Positions 46,348 to 54,646 of a DNA stretch of 64,000 bases are shown in pieces (position 1 is the stretch's first letter; each line of letters starts with the position of its first letter). Position numbers and translations under genes: made by a program. Location of the stretch: contig JACQWR010000006.1 of assembly GCA_016209105.1 (NCBI GenBank), forward strand, positions 62,001 to 126,000, given 5' to 3'. This DNA is from Deltaproteobacteria bacterium. Its GTDB lineage: Bacteria > Desulfobacterota > Syntrophia > Syntrophales > JACQWR01. The notes under the pieces are model-generated. The model ran no database searches. It was given only the letters and a program-made list of their open reading frames with translations, and was not told where the DNA came from.

Positions 46348-46445
46348 AACCACGAAAACTTTTCGCAATCACTATCTGACAAATCCCGGGGACAGGGAAT
46401 GTACATGAAGGCCAGAGGTTGCTACACCGGTGAGAAGGGGATAGC

Positions 46446-47243
46446 ATGAGCAGAGAAGATATTTATAAGGTATTGGAAAAGGAGTTTGTTTCCACATTTA
46501 TTGACGAACTTATACCGGGAATGCTGCACAATTTCGCCAATCCCCTGAACGGTATCATAGGACGTTCCAAGCTGTTGCAAAAACGTATTGAGGAAAACAT
46601 AAAAAAGATACGGGAGAATTACCCGGAAGCTGCATCGGAAATGATGGAAGACCATAGGAAAATGAAGGCGGATATTGAGACGATTTCCCATGAGTCCGAT
46701 AAATTTTTTTCTCTATTCAGAAATGTAGCTGATAAATTTTATATCATTGCCACCCCGGAAAAAGAGCGATTAAATTTATCCAGAGTCATTGAAACGGAAA
46801 TGCGGTTTGCCGATCTTTATCTGGACTTTAAGCATGATATCAAAAAGGAACTGCAATTAGATGAATACCTGCCCGAGATCACCGGTTTTGCCGCTGATTA
46901 TTCCATGTTTGTTTGGGCGCTGATAACATACTCCAAGAACAGAATGAAAACGTGTAGCGTAAAGGAGTTTTCTGTTTCCACGACTCATGATGATCGGTAT
47001 GTTTGTCTCACCATGAGGGATACGGGATGCGTCATGCCGGAAGAACAAAAAAAGATTCTGCTCGACTGCTTATCGTCCGACGGCGCTATTTCCCCCGAGC
47101 CGAAGGTTGACAGCGGACTGCTTCATGCCCTCCTCCTCCTGAAGAAATACAACGCCCATGTTCAGATGCAATGCCAAGACGGCTGTGACGTAATTTCCGT
47201 AAAGATACCCTATAATAGTTCCCGTTCCTCTGGAGGAAATTAA
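46446..47243 (+). CDS. Degenerate histidine kinase-like protein
   Basis: 265 residues, no membrane segment. The N-terminal helical region has an H-box-like GMLHNFANPLNGIIGRSKLL with His28, so a phosphoacceptor may be kept. The ATPase half is eroded: the N-box position reads VWALITYSKNRMKT without the usual NxxxNA pattern. The G1 box is DTGCVMPEEQ, and the G2 region is SGLLHALLLLKKYNA instead of GLGLxIxxxxxxxHGG. Autophosphorylation is doubtful; a scaffold or phosphotransfer role is possible. AGAAGGGGATAGC precedes ATG. It follows an intact soluble kinase. Confidence 0.75.
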   Translation: MSREDIYKVLEKEFVSTFIDELIPGMLHNFANPLNGIIGRSKLLQKRIEENIKKIRENYPEAASEMMEDHRKMKADIETISHESDKFFSLFRNVADKFYIIATPEKERLNLSRVIETEMRFADLYLDFKHDIKKELQLDEYLPEITGFAADYSMFVWALITYSKNRMKTCSVKEFSVSTTHDDRYVCLTMRDTGCVMPEEQKKILLDCLSSDGAISPEPKVDSGLLHALLLLKKYNAHVQMQCQDGCDVISVKIPYNSSRSSGGN

Positions 47244-47304
47244 AGATTACAAGCAATTATGACGATCCCCCCATAAGGGATGATGGTCATGTTTAAAGGT
47301 CTAA

Positions 47305-47321
47305 CCCTTTCCCGGAAAGGG
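47305..47321 (+). promoter_or_regulatory. Hairpin covering the ribosome-binding site of the coiled-coil gene
   Basis: CCCTTTCC at 47305-47312 and GGAAAGGG at 47314-47321 are exact inverted repeats around one base. The right arm is part of GGAAAGGGGGAG, the ribosome-binding site of the gene at 47329. Even with a realistic loop a six-base-pair stem remains, so initiation could be controlled by structure. Confidence 0.4.
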
Positions 47322-47328
47322 GGAGCTT

Positions 47329-47649
47329 ATGCTGAGGGCAATCGATGCACAACAGGTGATTTTACAATCAAATGCAACAGAACGAGTGCAGCAGACCCAA
47401 CAGCGGCATCAGGATATGCAACAGCGGTATTTTGAGTTGCAGTTAAGCGAAGAGCAGCGTTTGTTAAAAGAGAAAGTAAAGAACACACAAGAATCGGAAG
47501 AGGCAAGGATAAAGGAAGAACAGGAAAGAAAGAGACAAATGGCCGAAGATCATCATCGGGAACACCCGGAAAAGAAATCCCTCGCCCCCGAAGAGGATCT
47601 TAACGAGGAGGAGCCTGAGCAGGGTGGCCATATCAATATAAAGGTCTGA
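47329..47649 (+). CDS. Small highly charged coiled-coil protein of unknown function
   Basis: 106 residues, rich in Gln, Glu, Lys and Arg, almost certainly one long helix (QQTQQRHQDMQQRYFELQLS, ARIKEEQERKRQMAEDHHRE), with an acidic Pro/Glu stretch and a short beta-like end GGHINIKV. No signal peptide or membrane segment. I do not recognise a named family. The strong ribosome-binding site, codon pattern and tight spacing to the next gene (one base) support a real gene. Its place between kinase-like and DUF2802-like genes suggests an accessory flagellar role, which is inference. Confidence 0.65.
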   Translation: MLRAIDAQQVILQSNATERVQQTQQRHQDMQQRYFELQLSEEQRLLKEKVKNTQESEEARIKEEQERKRQMAEDHHREHPEKKSLAPEEDLNEEEPEQGGHINIKV

Positions 47650-47650
47650 G

Positions 47651-48130
47651 ATGGATATACAACTGTTATTTTTTTTTCAAATCCTTGCCGATGTCGTTCT
47701 CTGTTTCGCCATAGTTTTTCTCCTCAGGCAGTTAAACAAAAGTGTAAAGCCCCCTTCCCCGACCTCACCGGCGGTAAACGAAAAAACAATACTTGAATTC
47801 AAGATATTGCTGGAAGAATCACAGCAGGCGGCGAGCAACTTCCTGGCGTCCATGGAGGAAAGCCGTAAAAAATTGAGGGAAGTAGTACAGCTCCTCGATA
47901 AAAAGGAAAAAAGCTGCCGGGAAATAATTGAACAGTCCTTGGAAGTAAAAAATTTTTCCCGAAACGGCGATGCGGAAAGAAACCCCTCCCCTGATAACCG
48001 GCATGACGATATCATACAGATGTTTGGGCAGGGTTTGTCTGAACAGGAGATATCAAGACGCACGGGATTGACGGAGGGAGAAATAAGTCTGATTCTGGAT
48101 CTTAACCGCAGTAAAAAAGAGATCAGTTGA
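47651..48130 (+). CDS. DUF2802-like membrane-anchored protein of flagellar clusters
   Basis: 159 residues. An N-terminal membrane helix (LLFFFQILADVVLCFAIVFL) is followed by a coiled coil (about 45-95) and a C-terminal helix-turn-helix-like end, IIQMFGQGLSEQEISRRTGL-TEGEISLILDL. That arrangement fits DUF2802-type proteins, found near fliA, cheY and mot genes in other bacteria. Function unknown. Its TGA overlaps the next ATG by one base. Confidence 0.7.
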   Translation: MDIQLLFFFQILADVVLCFAIVFLLRQLNKSVKPPSPTSPAVNEKTILEFKILLEESQQAASNFLASMEESRKKLREVVQLLDKKEKSCREIIEQSLEVKNFSRNGDAERNPSPDNRHDDIIQMFGQGLSEQEISRRTGLTEGEISLILDLNRSKKEIS

Positions 48131-49284
48131 TGTCTCCCATTCTTCCTGCCACGATATCTTTTCAGCCCTTAGAAAATATATCCGGACTGCGCAAAGACAG
48201 TGCCACCCCTCCCATTCTTTCCGTAGGAGAGGCGCTCATCGCGGAAGTTTCTGAAAAACTCGGCAGGGGAAAGTTTCTCATTACTCTGAAAAATGTTGCC
48301 GTCTCCGCCGATTCCGCGATACCTCTTCGATCCGGCGCCAGGCTTATGGTCAAGGTTGAGCAAACACAGCCCCGCATTGTGCTTTCCATCACCGAACATG
48401 AGGCGCCGGAAACGGTGATAATCAACAATTACCTTAAAATGCAAAGGACCAATCCCGACTCGCTGATCAATCTGATAAAGGGTGCGGGGGAGCTTTTCGG
48501 TTCCAAGAATATCGAAGAATTATCACGTCATATAGCCGGGAAAGACATGCATCAGTTGCTTGGTCTTATTGATAAAATGATTTTTTCCCCAAAAAATCTG
48601 CAAGACCCCCTGTTTTTAAAGGACTTTATCTCGTGCCTCGGGCTCCTGTGGGAGAGCGACCTGAAGAAGGCCCTCAAGGAGTCCTCCGGAGAGACGAGCT
48701 TCTTAAACAGCCGGGATAATCTTAAAAGCCTGCTTATGAAACTGCTGTTTGACCTTCGGGGCGTAAAGGAGGAAACAGCCATGCAGGATTCTGCAACAGG
48801 CAGCCTCTTGAGAAGACTCGCTGAATTTGCCGATGCCTCCGTCAAATCTATTGAAATGCAGCAGGTCATAAACGTTCTTGCCCAAGACAAGGGGAGCTAT
48901 ATGCTGCAAATCCCCTTTCTTTCCCCGGAGGGCATCAGGAGAGGAGATATCTTCATTGAATTTGAACGGGAAAAAGCAGAAAAGGACGGAAGCGACATCC
49001 CCTACGCAGTAATCATATTTCTTAATATGGATGCCCTTGGCGATATGATGATTGAAGCTAAAATAAGGGGAGAAAAAATAGGGTGTGTTATCAAGTGTGA
49101 TAATAACGAGGTACGCGATTTTCTCTCCGTATCGGTAGAGAAATTGGGGAAAAAACTTTTGTCTTTGGGCTATACGATTGACCGCTTAAGTTGCATCACG
49201 GAGGAAAACTTGCCGCAGATGAAATACGAATACCTGAAAGATCAGGATATCTATAGCCGGGACGTGGTAGATTTTTTTGTCTGA
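48130..49284 (+). CDS. FliK-like protein (second hook-length-control-type protein)
   Basis: 384 residues. The N-terminus has a small beta-rich domain (VGEALIAEVSEKLGRGKFLI, LRSGARLMVKVEQTQPRIVL). The last about 120 residues resemble the FliK C-terminal domain in secondary-structure order (LQIPFLSPEGIRRGDIFIEF, DALGDMMIEAKIRGEKIGCV, DFLSVSVEKLGKKLLSLGYT). The assignment is supported by the following gene, an FlhB C-domain paralogue, because FliK and FlhB work as partners. It lacks the long low-complexity ruler of the FliK at 26184. Confidence 0.65.
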   Translation: MSPILPATISFQPLENISGLRKDSATPPILSVGEALIAEVSEKLGRGKFLITLKNVAVSADSAIPLRSGARLMVKVEQTQPRIVLSITEHEAPETVIINNYLKMQRTNPDSLINLIKGAGELFGSKNIEELSRHIAGKDMHQLLGLIDKMIFSPKNLQDPLFLKDFISCLGLLWESDLKKALKESSGETSFLNSRDNLKSLLMKLLFDLRGVKEETAMQDSATGSLLRRLAEFADASVKSIEMQQVINVLAQDKGSYMLQIPFLSPEGIRRGDIFIEFEREKAEKDGSDIPYAVIIFLNMDALGDMMIEAKIRGEKIGCVIKCDNNEVRDFLSVSVEKLGKKLLSLGYTIDRLSCITEENLPQMKYEYLKDQDIYSRDVVDFFV

Positions 49285-49328
49285 CGTGCCCTGTTATTTT
49301 TCCCACATCCGGATAGGAAGGAGTTTCA

Positions 49329-49616
49329 TTGGAAAAAGACAAGAAAACGCCGCTGGCGGCAGCTATAAAATACGACGGCAAGAAAGATGCTGCCCCCAAG
49401 GTAACCGCCAAAGGCAGAGGGATGGTGGCGGAAAAAATCATCGAGCTTGCCCGTAAACACGACGTCCCGATTAAGAGTGATCCGGCCCTCGTGCAGATTC
49501 TCAGTAAACTGGAGATCAATGCCCAGATCCCGGAAGAGTTGTACCGCGCCGTCGCTGAAATTCTTGCCTTTGTCTATTCTATGAATACGGATTGGAGAGA
49601 GAAACACGGTAATTAA
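49329..49616 (+). CDS. FlhB C-terminal-domain paralogue (FlhX/FhlB type)
   Basis: 95 residues from TTG 49329, with AAGGAG five bases upstream. It aligns with the cytoplasmic end of FlhB: AAAIKYDGKKDAAPKVTAKG, AEKIIELARKHDVPIKSDPA and IPEELYRAVAEILAFVYSMN correspond to IAVALQYDQSSMIAPVVVAK, AEKIKEIANENNVPVVEDKP and IPENLYRAVAEILAYVYGLK in FlhB at 37620. The NPTH cleavage motif is absent because the protein begins just after it, so it resembles the cleaved C-terminal fragment. Such proteins can substitute for that fragment in other species. Confidence 0.88.
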   Translation: MEKDKKTPLAAAIKYDGKKDAAPKVTAKGRGMVAEKIIELARKHDVPIKSDPALVQILSKLEINAQIPEELYRAVAEILAFVYSMNTDWREKHGN

Positions 49617-49685
49617 AACCGTCAACGAGCGCATTTCCTGCAGCCAAAGCGGATAAAGGCACTTTTCTCCAAAGATCGAGAAGTA

Positions 49686-49718
49686 TCCGCAGTTTACTTA
49701 GGGATAGCATCAATGTCC
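49686..49718. promoter_or_regulatory. Recurring upstream element, copy C
   Basis: TCCGCAGTTTACTTAGGGAT followed by AGCATCAATG. It shares CCGCAGTTTA with copy A and AGTTTACT with copy B. It lies about 375 bp upstream of the sigma-54 site at 50093, farther than in the other three operons. Confidence 0.6.
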
Positions 49719-50092
49719 TTAAAGAGGCGGAAAATTTTTCCGCCCAGACACAAAATTGCCGTCTTTCCTTCATTTTTGCTTCCGCTTTTTTTACTTTTAA
49801 GTAATCTACACGTTCTGGTTAAATTTTTATTTCGCAAGATTAATGCTTGGAAGATCGTGGCGCACAATTTGTCGCTTTCTGCATTATGTTATCTATCTAT
49901 TTGAAATTAATAGAAAATAAAAAAATTTGCTCTGTTTGTTACATGGCTAATCAGAATTTTCAGCTGTCCCCGCCGAACGGATTTCCTGGAGGGCCTTCAA
50001 TAGTGTTGGCCTCGCTTTTCCTCCATAGTAATTGTTTTTACTGCATTATTCACCATTAACCACGAAGCCCATTTCCCGTCCACATCACCTAA

Positions 50093-50108
50093 TGGCATGC
50101 AAATTGCT
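50093..50108 (+). promoter_or_regulatory. Sigma-54 promoter of flgF-flgG and following genes
   Basis: TGGCATGCAAATTGCT fits TGGCAY-N5-TTGCT, 82 bp before flgF. Confidence 0.8.
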
Positions 50109-50142
50109 CATTTGTGAGTTCAATAGCGAGCGTATTTCCCTT

Positions 50143-50170
50143 GCGCCTGCGTAAAGAGAGCTTCAATACA
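50143..50170. promoter_or_regulatory. Partial recurring element (copy E) downstream of the flgF promoter
   Basis: CCTGCGTAAAGAGAGCTTCA and the following ATACAG share CTGC and GAGAGCTTCAATA with copy D at 59834. It is downstream of the sigma-54 site, between the expected transcription start and flgF. Downstream activator sites are known for some flagellar sigma-54 promoters, so it may be functional, but the match covers only half of the element. Confidence 0.35.
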
Positions 50171-50190
50171 GCGTTAAGGAGAGCAGCGCC

Positions 50191-50910
50191 ATGATTTACG
50201 GCATCTATGATCTTGTGGACGTGAGCACGAGAAAAATTAGTCAGCTTGATGCGGTAACCAACAATATTGCCAATGCCAGCACGCCGGGATTCAAGGCCGA
50301 GCATTTACATTTTGCCATGAAGGACGATAGGGGGGTATTGGCTGACGGACAGACATCTTCGTACGCACCTATCATGATGGTTGATTTCTCTCAGGGAGGC
50401 ATCCAAAAAACCGGTAATGTAATGGACATGGCAATCCACGGGAAGGGATTTTTCGCCGTGGAGACAAAAAATGGCGTGGCATATACGAGACGGGGAAATT
50501 TCACATTGGACAGAAATAATGAACTGGTTACCCAGTCCGGTGATTACGTTCTCGACACGAACGGGAAGCATATTGTCATCAATGGCGATGAACTGGAAGT
50601 GGATAATCAGGGTACGATCAGAGTAGATGGAAATGAGACAGGCCGCCTCAAGATTGTGGCGTTCGACAGGGACAGGGCTCTTACATCCAGAGGGGACGGC
50701 CTTTATAGCGATCCCGGCAACGCAGGTTTGAAGACGCTCGATAAACCGGAAGTGACGCCCGGCTCCCTGGAAAATGCCAATGTACAGGCGCTGAGGGAGA
50801 TGGTGGATATGATCAACATTCAACATTCCTTTGAAACGTACCAGAAGGCAATACAGACGATTAGCGATCTTGACAAGTTGTCAACCGGCCGTGTGGGCAG
50901 GCTGGCATAG
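50191..50910 (+). CDS. flgF: Flagellar basal-body rod protein FlgF
   Basis: 239 residues. N-terminal rod motif QLDAVTNNIANASTPGFKAE, MDMAIHGKGFFAVETKNGVA-YTRRGNFTLDRNNELVTQSG and the C-terminal NVQALREMVDMINIQHSFET. Its length is close to proximal-rod FlgF and it precedes flgG, the usual order. AAGGAGAGCAGCGCC lies before ATG. First gene of the flgFGAHIJ group. Confidence 0.93.
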   Translation: MIYGIYDLVDVSTRKISQLDAVTNNIANASTPGFKAEHLHFAMKDDRGVLADGQTSSYAPIMMVDFSQGGIQKTGNVMDMAIHGKGFFAVETKNGVAYTRRGNFTLDRNNELVTQSGDYVLDTNGKHIVINGDELEVDNQGTIRVDGNETGRLKIVAFDRDRALTSRGDGLYSDPGNAGLKTLDKPEVTPGSLENANVQALREMVDMINIQHSFETYQKAIQTISDLDKLSTGRVGRLA

Positions 50911-50953
50911 CGGATGGAACGGAAAAGGAACGTAAACAGCCAAGGAGGGAACA

Positions 50954-51736
50954 ATGATTAAGTCTTTATGGACAGCCGCCACGGGTATGGAGGCCCAGCA
51001 ATTGGATCAGGATGTTGTGGCCAATAACCTGGCCAATGTGAATACCGTGGGCTTTAAGAAATCCCGGGCGGATTTCCAGGACCTGATGTATCAGATCTAC
51101 TCCAAGTCTGGTGCGGAAACTTCCGGAGGCAACCAGTTGCCGGTCGGTATTGAAATCGGCATGGGGGTAAAGCCGGTTTCCACGCAGAAGATATTCACCC
51201 AGGGAGATTATCAGCAAACCGGCAATCAATTCGACTGGTCCATAGAAGGCGATGGTTTTTTCCAGTTTGATGACAACGGACGCACTGTTTACTCGCGGGC
51301 GGGGAATTTTAAGCTCAATAAGGACGGATCCCTCTGCAACTCGGCTGGGCTGAAATTGCTTCCCGAGGTATCGGTGCCGCAGGATTCCACAACGTTTACG
51401 ATAGACAGCGGCGGGACATGGTCGGCAACGGATAATACCGGCGCCGTGCTGGCTTCGGGTCGTATTGAACTTGCAAAGTTCGTAAACCCGGCGGGTTTGA
51501 CGAGCGTGGGGCGAAATCTCTACGACGAGACGGACGGTTCCGGTGAACCGATCGTCGGCAACCCCGCCACCACGGGTTTCGGCACCATATCCCAGAATTT
51601 TCTGGAGATGTCGAATGTGAGCGTTATCGAGGAGATGGTGAAGATGATCATCGGTCAAAGGGCGTACGAAATTAATTCCAAGTCTATCACAACCGCCGAC
51701 AATATGCTCCAGATCATTAACAACCTTAAGCGGTAA
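50954..51736 (+). CDS. flgG: Flagellar distal rod protein FlgG
   Basis: 260 residues, standard length. LWTAATGMEAQQLDQDVVAN-NLANVNTVGFKKSRADFQDL at the N-terminus and the C-terminal LEMSNVSVIEEMVKMIIGQR-AYEINSKSITTADNMLQIIN are near-invariant FlgG motifs. It builds the distal rod through the P and L rings encoded downstream. AAGGAGGGAACA precedes ATG. Confidence 0.97.
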   Translation: MIKSLWTAATGMEAQQLDQDVVANNLANVNTVGFKKSRADFQDLMYQIYSKSGAETSGGNQLPVGIEIGMGVKPVSTQKIFTQGDYQQTGNQFDWSIEGDGFFQFDDNGRTVYSRAGNFKLNKDGSLCNSAGLKLLPEVSVPQDSTTFTIDSGGTWSATDNTGAVLASGRIELAKFVNPAGLTSVGRNLYDETDGSGEPIVGNPATTGFGTISQNFLEMSNVSVIEEMVKMIIGQRAYEINSKSITTADNMLQIINNLKR

Positions 51737-51810
51737 AGGTTACACAGTAGCGCGCCGAGAGGACGGATTGGGGACTAATGGCCCTTCTTAAAATAAATCG
51801 GGAGTCGGAG

Positions 51811-52536
51811 ATGAAGCATGTTTTGAAGTGGTTCCTTATCATGGTCTTTTTTGTTGCCGGAGAGGGCATCCTCCATGCCGGAGATGCCGTGATCATAGGC
51901 GCTGATACGATCAAAGCGGCCGTCAGAAATTACATCGAAACAAACATGCCCTGGCCTGCCGGGACGATGCGCGTAGAATTTTCCACGCGGATTTCCGATG
52001 TTGTGCTTGCGGCGGCGGGAAGAGGGAAAATAAGTTATCAGGTGCGGAGCAAAAAAGATGAAGATTTCATCGGGGATTCGGCTTTTTATATCGGGTTTTA
52101 TGAAGAGGGAACCCCGGTCAAAGAGGACGTGGTCAGGGTGCGGATGGAAGTCCTGAGGGACGTGATCGTCAGTTCCCGTGTGCTGGTCAGGGATACGCCG
52201 GTAAGTTCCCACGACATCAATATCGTAAAGAAATGGGTGAGAGAGGTGTCCCTGAATACTGTTGCCGGTCCGGAAGATGTGGTTGGTAAAAAAATTTGCA
52301 CCAGCATACGTCCCAATACGGAAATAACGTCAAATATGTTGAAAGATATTATGATGATAAAAAAGGGCAAGCTGGTACAAATCATGCTTGAGAATGGTCT
52401 GATACGGGTGACCGGCATTGGTGTTTCGGAGGAAAACGGTGTGTATGGGGCGGTGATAAAAGTTAAAACCGCATCATCGAATAAGACCATACTTGCCAGG
52501 GTGGAAGGTGAATCCCTGGTGCGGGTGGATTTTTAA
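51811..52536 (+). CDS. flgA: P-ring assembly chaperone FlgA
   Basis: 241 residues from ATG 51811 (GGAGTCGGAG upstream), which gives a good signal peptide ([21 protein letters not shown]). The C-terminal SAF-type domain is clear: [40 protein letters not shown] and the terminal [20 protein letters not shown]. FlgA is a periplasmic chaperone for FlgI, encoded two genes later. An earlier ATG (51778) would spoil the signal peptide. Confidence 0.93.
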   Translation: MKHVLKWFLIMVFFVAGEGILHAGDAVIIGADTIKAAVRNYIETNMPWPAGTMRVEFSTRISDVVLAAAGRGKISYQVRSKKDEDFIGDSAFYIGFYEEGTPVKEDVVRVRMEVLRDVIVSSRVLVRDTPVSSHDINIVKKWVREVSLNTVAGPEDVVGKKICTSIRPNTEITSNMLKDIMMIKKGKLVQIMLENGLIRVTGIGVSEENGVYGAVIKVKTASSNKTILARVEGESLVRVDF

Positions 52537-52552
52537 CTATGGGGTTCCGGTC

Positions 52553-53278
52553 ATGAAAGGACTTGATAGATTTTGCGGCTTCAGGATTTCCAGGGCAGGG
52601 GTGGTTTTCTTTGTATTTTTCCTGACAGGATGTTCAGCCCTGGATTTGGAAACAGTGAAAAGTGAACCGCATGTTCCTGTCGCAGTTACACCGGCCATTA
52701 ACAGCCGCCAGCCGACGCCGGGGTCCGTCTGGCAGGGGGAAAACAGCAGGAATTCACTATTTGCCGATAAAAAGGCACGATACGTGAACGATATCGTAAC
52801 CATTATCGTCAATGAAGTTTCTTCCGGCGGCAACAAGGCAAGCACGAATACCAGCAGGGATACGAGCACAAGCACGGGAATAAGCGCCCTCTTGGGTCTC
52901 GATGCGTCCATCCTGGAGAAGAACCCCAATATGGGTCCCTCCCTGGGCGTGGGGGGGACTTCGGTAAATTCTCTGAAAGGCAAGGGGGATACCAGCCGCA
53001 ACAGCAATCTGGTGGCGAGACTGACGGCGCGGGTAGTCAATGTGCTCGACAACGGCAATCTGGTCATAGAGGGTCGGCGTCAGCTGAACGTAAACGCGGA
53101 AAATCAATACATAGTTCTTTCCGGGATAGTGAGACCGGAGGATATTACCGAGGATAACCTCATTGCGTCACAGTACATTGCCGATGCGAGGATCGTTTAT
53201 ACGGGAGACGGCGTCATCAACGACAAGATGCGACCGGGTTGGCTTACCCGTATCGTTGACTGGGTTTGGCCGTTCTGA
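52553..53278 (+). CDS. flgH: Flagellar L-ring lipoprotein FlgH
   Basis: 241 residues from ATG 52553. A hydrophobic leader ends in the lipobox LTGC, so the mature protein is a lipidated outer-membrane component. [36 protein letters not shown] and [20 protein letters not shown] are typical, as is the C-terminal [20 protein letters not shown]. The gene demonstrates an outer membrane. Order flgA-flgH-flgI is conserved. Confidence 0.96.
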   Translation: MKGLDRFCGFRISRAGVVFFVFFLTGCSALDLETVKSEPHVPVAVTPAINSRQPTPGSVWQGENSRNSLFADKKARYVNDIVTIIVNEVSSGGNKASTNTSRDTSTSTGISALLGLDASILEKNPNMGPSLGVGGTSVNSLKGKGDTSRNSNLVARLTARVVNVLDNGNLVIEGRRQLNVNAENQYIVLSGIVRPEDITEDNLIASQYIADARIVYTGDGVINDKMRPGWLTRIVDWVWPF

Positions 53279-53395
53279 AAAACGGCCGTATGCCGGGGAA
53301 GGGGAAAAAGGGGCATGGGATATACGGGCATGAACAACGGTCAAAAGCCGATGGACATCACTCTTGATTCGTACGAAAAAGAGAAGGGGGGATGG

Positions 53396-54646
53396 ATGTT
53401 GATCTGTCTCTGCCTGGGGATTCTTGTATTTCTGTTTATTTGTACGCTGTTGGCCTCGGCCGCACACGCGGCACGCATCAAGGATATTGCCAGTATTGCG
53501 GGGGTAAGGGATAACCAACTGGTGGGATACGGGCTCGTTGTAGGACTGGCAGGAACCGGCGATGATGTAAAAAATGGTTTTACCGGTGAATCCCTTGCCA
53601 ATATGCTGATCAGGCAGGGATTGACCATGAAAGACAAGACCATGAAGGCAGATAACTCGGCTGCCGTCATGCTGACGGCTACCTTGCCTCCCTTTGCCAA
53701 GACGGGAAGCAAGATTGACGTCATCGTCTCATCTATTGGTGATGCCAAAAGCCTTCTGGGAGGAGTGCTGCCCATGACGCCGCTGCGCGGCGCCGACGGT
53801 GAAATTTATGCCGTTGCGCAGGGGCCCATTACCATAGGAGGTTTTTCAGCGGGAGGGGGAGGGGCAAGCGTTGCCAAGAATCATGTGAATGTCGGGCGGA
53901 TCGTTAACGGGGCTCTGGTGGAGAGGGAGCTGAATTATCATTTTGATAAAAACAGGAGGCTTTCCCTCAATCTGTACCAGCCGGACTTTACCACGTCGGC
54001 ACAGTTGGCGGCGCTCATAAATGACGGTGTCTCCCAGTTTGAGGCGCGGCAGATTGACTCGTGCTCCGTGGAAGTAAAACTGAAAGATTCTTTTAGCGGT
54101 ACCATTTTGGAAGCGGTTTCCCTCATCGAGCGTCTCGACATCCCCGTAGATTCAGCGGCCGTTGTGGTTATGAACGAAAAAACAGGCACGGTGGTCATGG
54201 GAGAAAACGTAAGAATATCAACTGTAGCCGTGGCACATGGGAACTTAAGCATCCAGATCAAAGAGGAACAAAAGGTTTCGCAACCGCTGCCTTTCGCGCC
54301 TTCGCCCGGTGGCGTTCATCCGCAACCGCCGCCTATCGCGCCTCCGCCCGTGACTCGCCCCGGTGGCGCTCGTTCGCAACCCGTCACTGCGGCCCCGAGT
54401 GCTCCCTTGGTAGAAAATGAAGGCGCTACGATCGTGGCCCCCGGCGGTCAAACCGTTGTCACGACGGATAAAACCATCGGCGTGACGGAGGAGAGAAATC
54501 AGGTGATTGTTGTTCCCAGAGGAGTGACGATTCAGGATGTGGTCAGGGCTCTGAATGCTATGGGCGTTACACCGCGTGACCTGATAACCATCATGCAGAC
54601 AATTAAAGCTGCAGGGGCGCTGCAAGCGGACTTGAGAATAATTTAG
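53396..54646 (+). CDS. flgI: Flagellar P-ring protein FlgI with a proline-rich insertion
   Basis: 416 residues from ATG 53396, which has AAGGGGGG upstream and yields a compact signal peptide (LICLCLGILVFLFICTLLAS-AAHA). An ATG at 53315 would add 27 polar residues before it. ARIKDIASIAGVRDNQLVGY-GLVVGLAGTGDD is the invariant start of mature FlgI. Between about residues 300 and 345 a Pro-rich segment (QPPPIAPPPVTRPGG and flanks) is inserted, encoded by a GC-rich imperfect tandem repeat. The usual C-terminal GVTIQDVVRALNAMGVTPRD follows, so the protein should still fold. Confidence 0.94.
   Translation: MLICLCLGILVFLFICTLLASAAHAARIKDIASIAGVRDNQLVGYGLVVGLAGTGDDVKNGFTGESLANMLIRQGLTMKDKTMKADNSAAVMLTATLPPFAKTGSKIDVIVSSIGDAKSLLGGVLPMTPLRGADGEIYAVAQGPITIGGFSAGGGGASVAKNHVNVGRIVNGALVERELNYHFDKNRRLSLNLYQPDFTTSAQLAALINDGVSQFEARQIDSCSVEVKLKDSFSGTILEAVSLIERLDIPVDSAAVVVMNEKTGTVVMGENVRISTVAVAHGNLSIQIKEEQKVSQPLPFAPSPGGVHPQPPPIAPPPVTRPGGARSQPVTAAPSAPLVENEGATIVAPGGQTVVTTDKTIGVTEERNQVIVVPRGVTIQDVVRALNAMGVTPRDLITIMQTIKAAGALQADLRII
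54279..54386 (+). repeat. Imperfect tandem repeat inside flgI
   Basis: Two units beginning CGCAACCG-CTGCC or CGCAACCG-CCGCC start at 54279 (42 bp) and 54321 (54 bp), and a third begins CGCAACC at 54375. Both full units contain TATCGCGCCT- or TTTCGCGCCT-like and CCCGGTGGCG- or CCCCGGTGGCG-like parts. They encode the Pro-rich insertion of FlgI. Confidence 0.75.

Larger units (their letters stand above)
49617..50190. other. Regulatory spacer upstream of flgF
   Basis: No credible gene in 574 bases: two short frames (49713-49904, 49847-50059) lack ribosome-binding sites and known domains. The left part holds element copy C. An AT-rich stretch spans about 49760-49960 (with runs such as AAAATAAAAAAATTTG). 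The right part holds the sigma-54 site and element-like sequence E. The layout indicates a promoter region with bendable AT-rich DNA between distant activator site and promoter. Confidence 0.6.

Noticed and set aside
46411-46440. GGCCAGAGGTTGCT before the gene at 46446 as a sigma-54 site
   Set aside because: The distance between GG and GC is wrong by one base and TGG is absent.
49713-50059. Two short overlapping frames (63 and 70 codons) upstream of flgF
   Set aside because: Low-complexity hydrophobic peptides from AT-rich promoter DNA, with no ribosome-binding sites.
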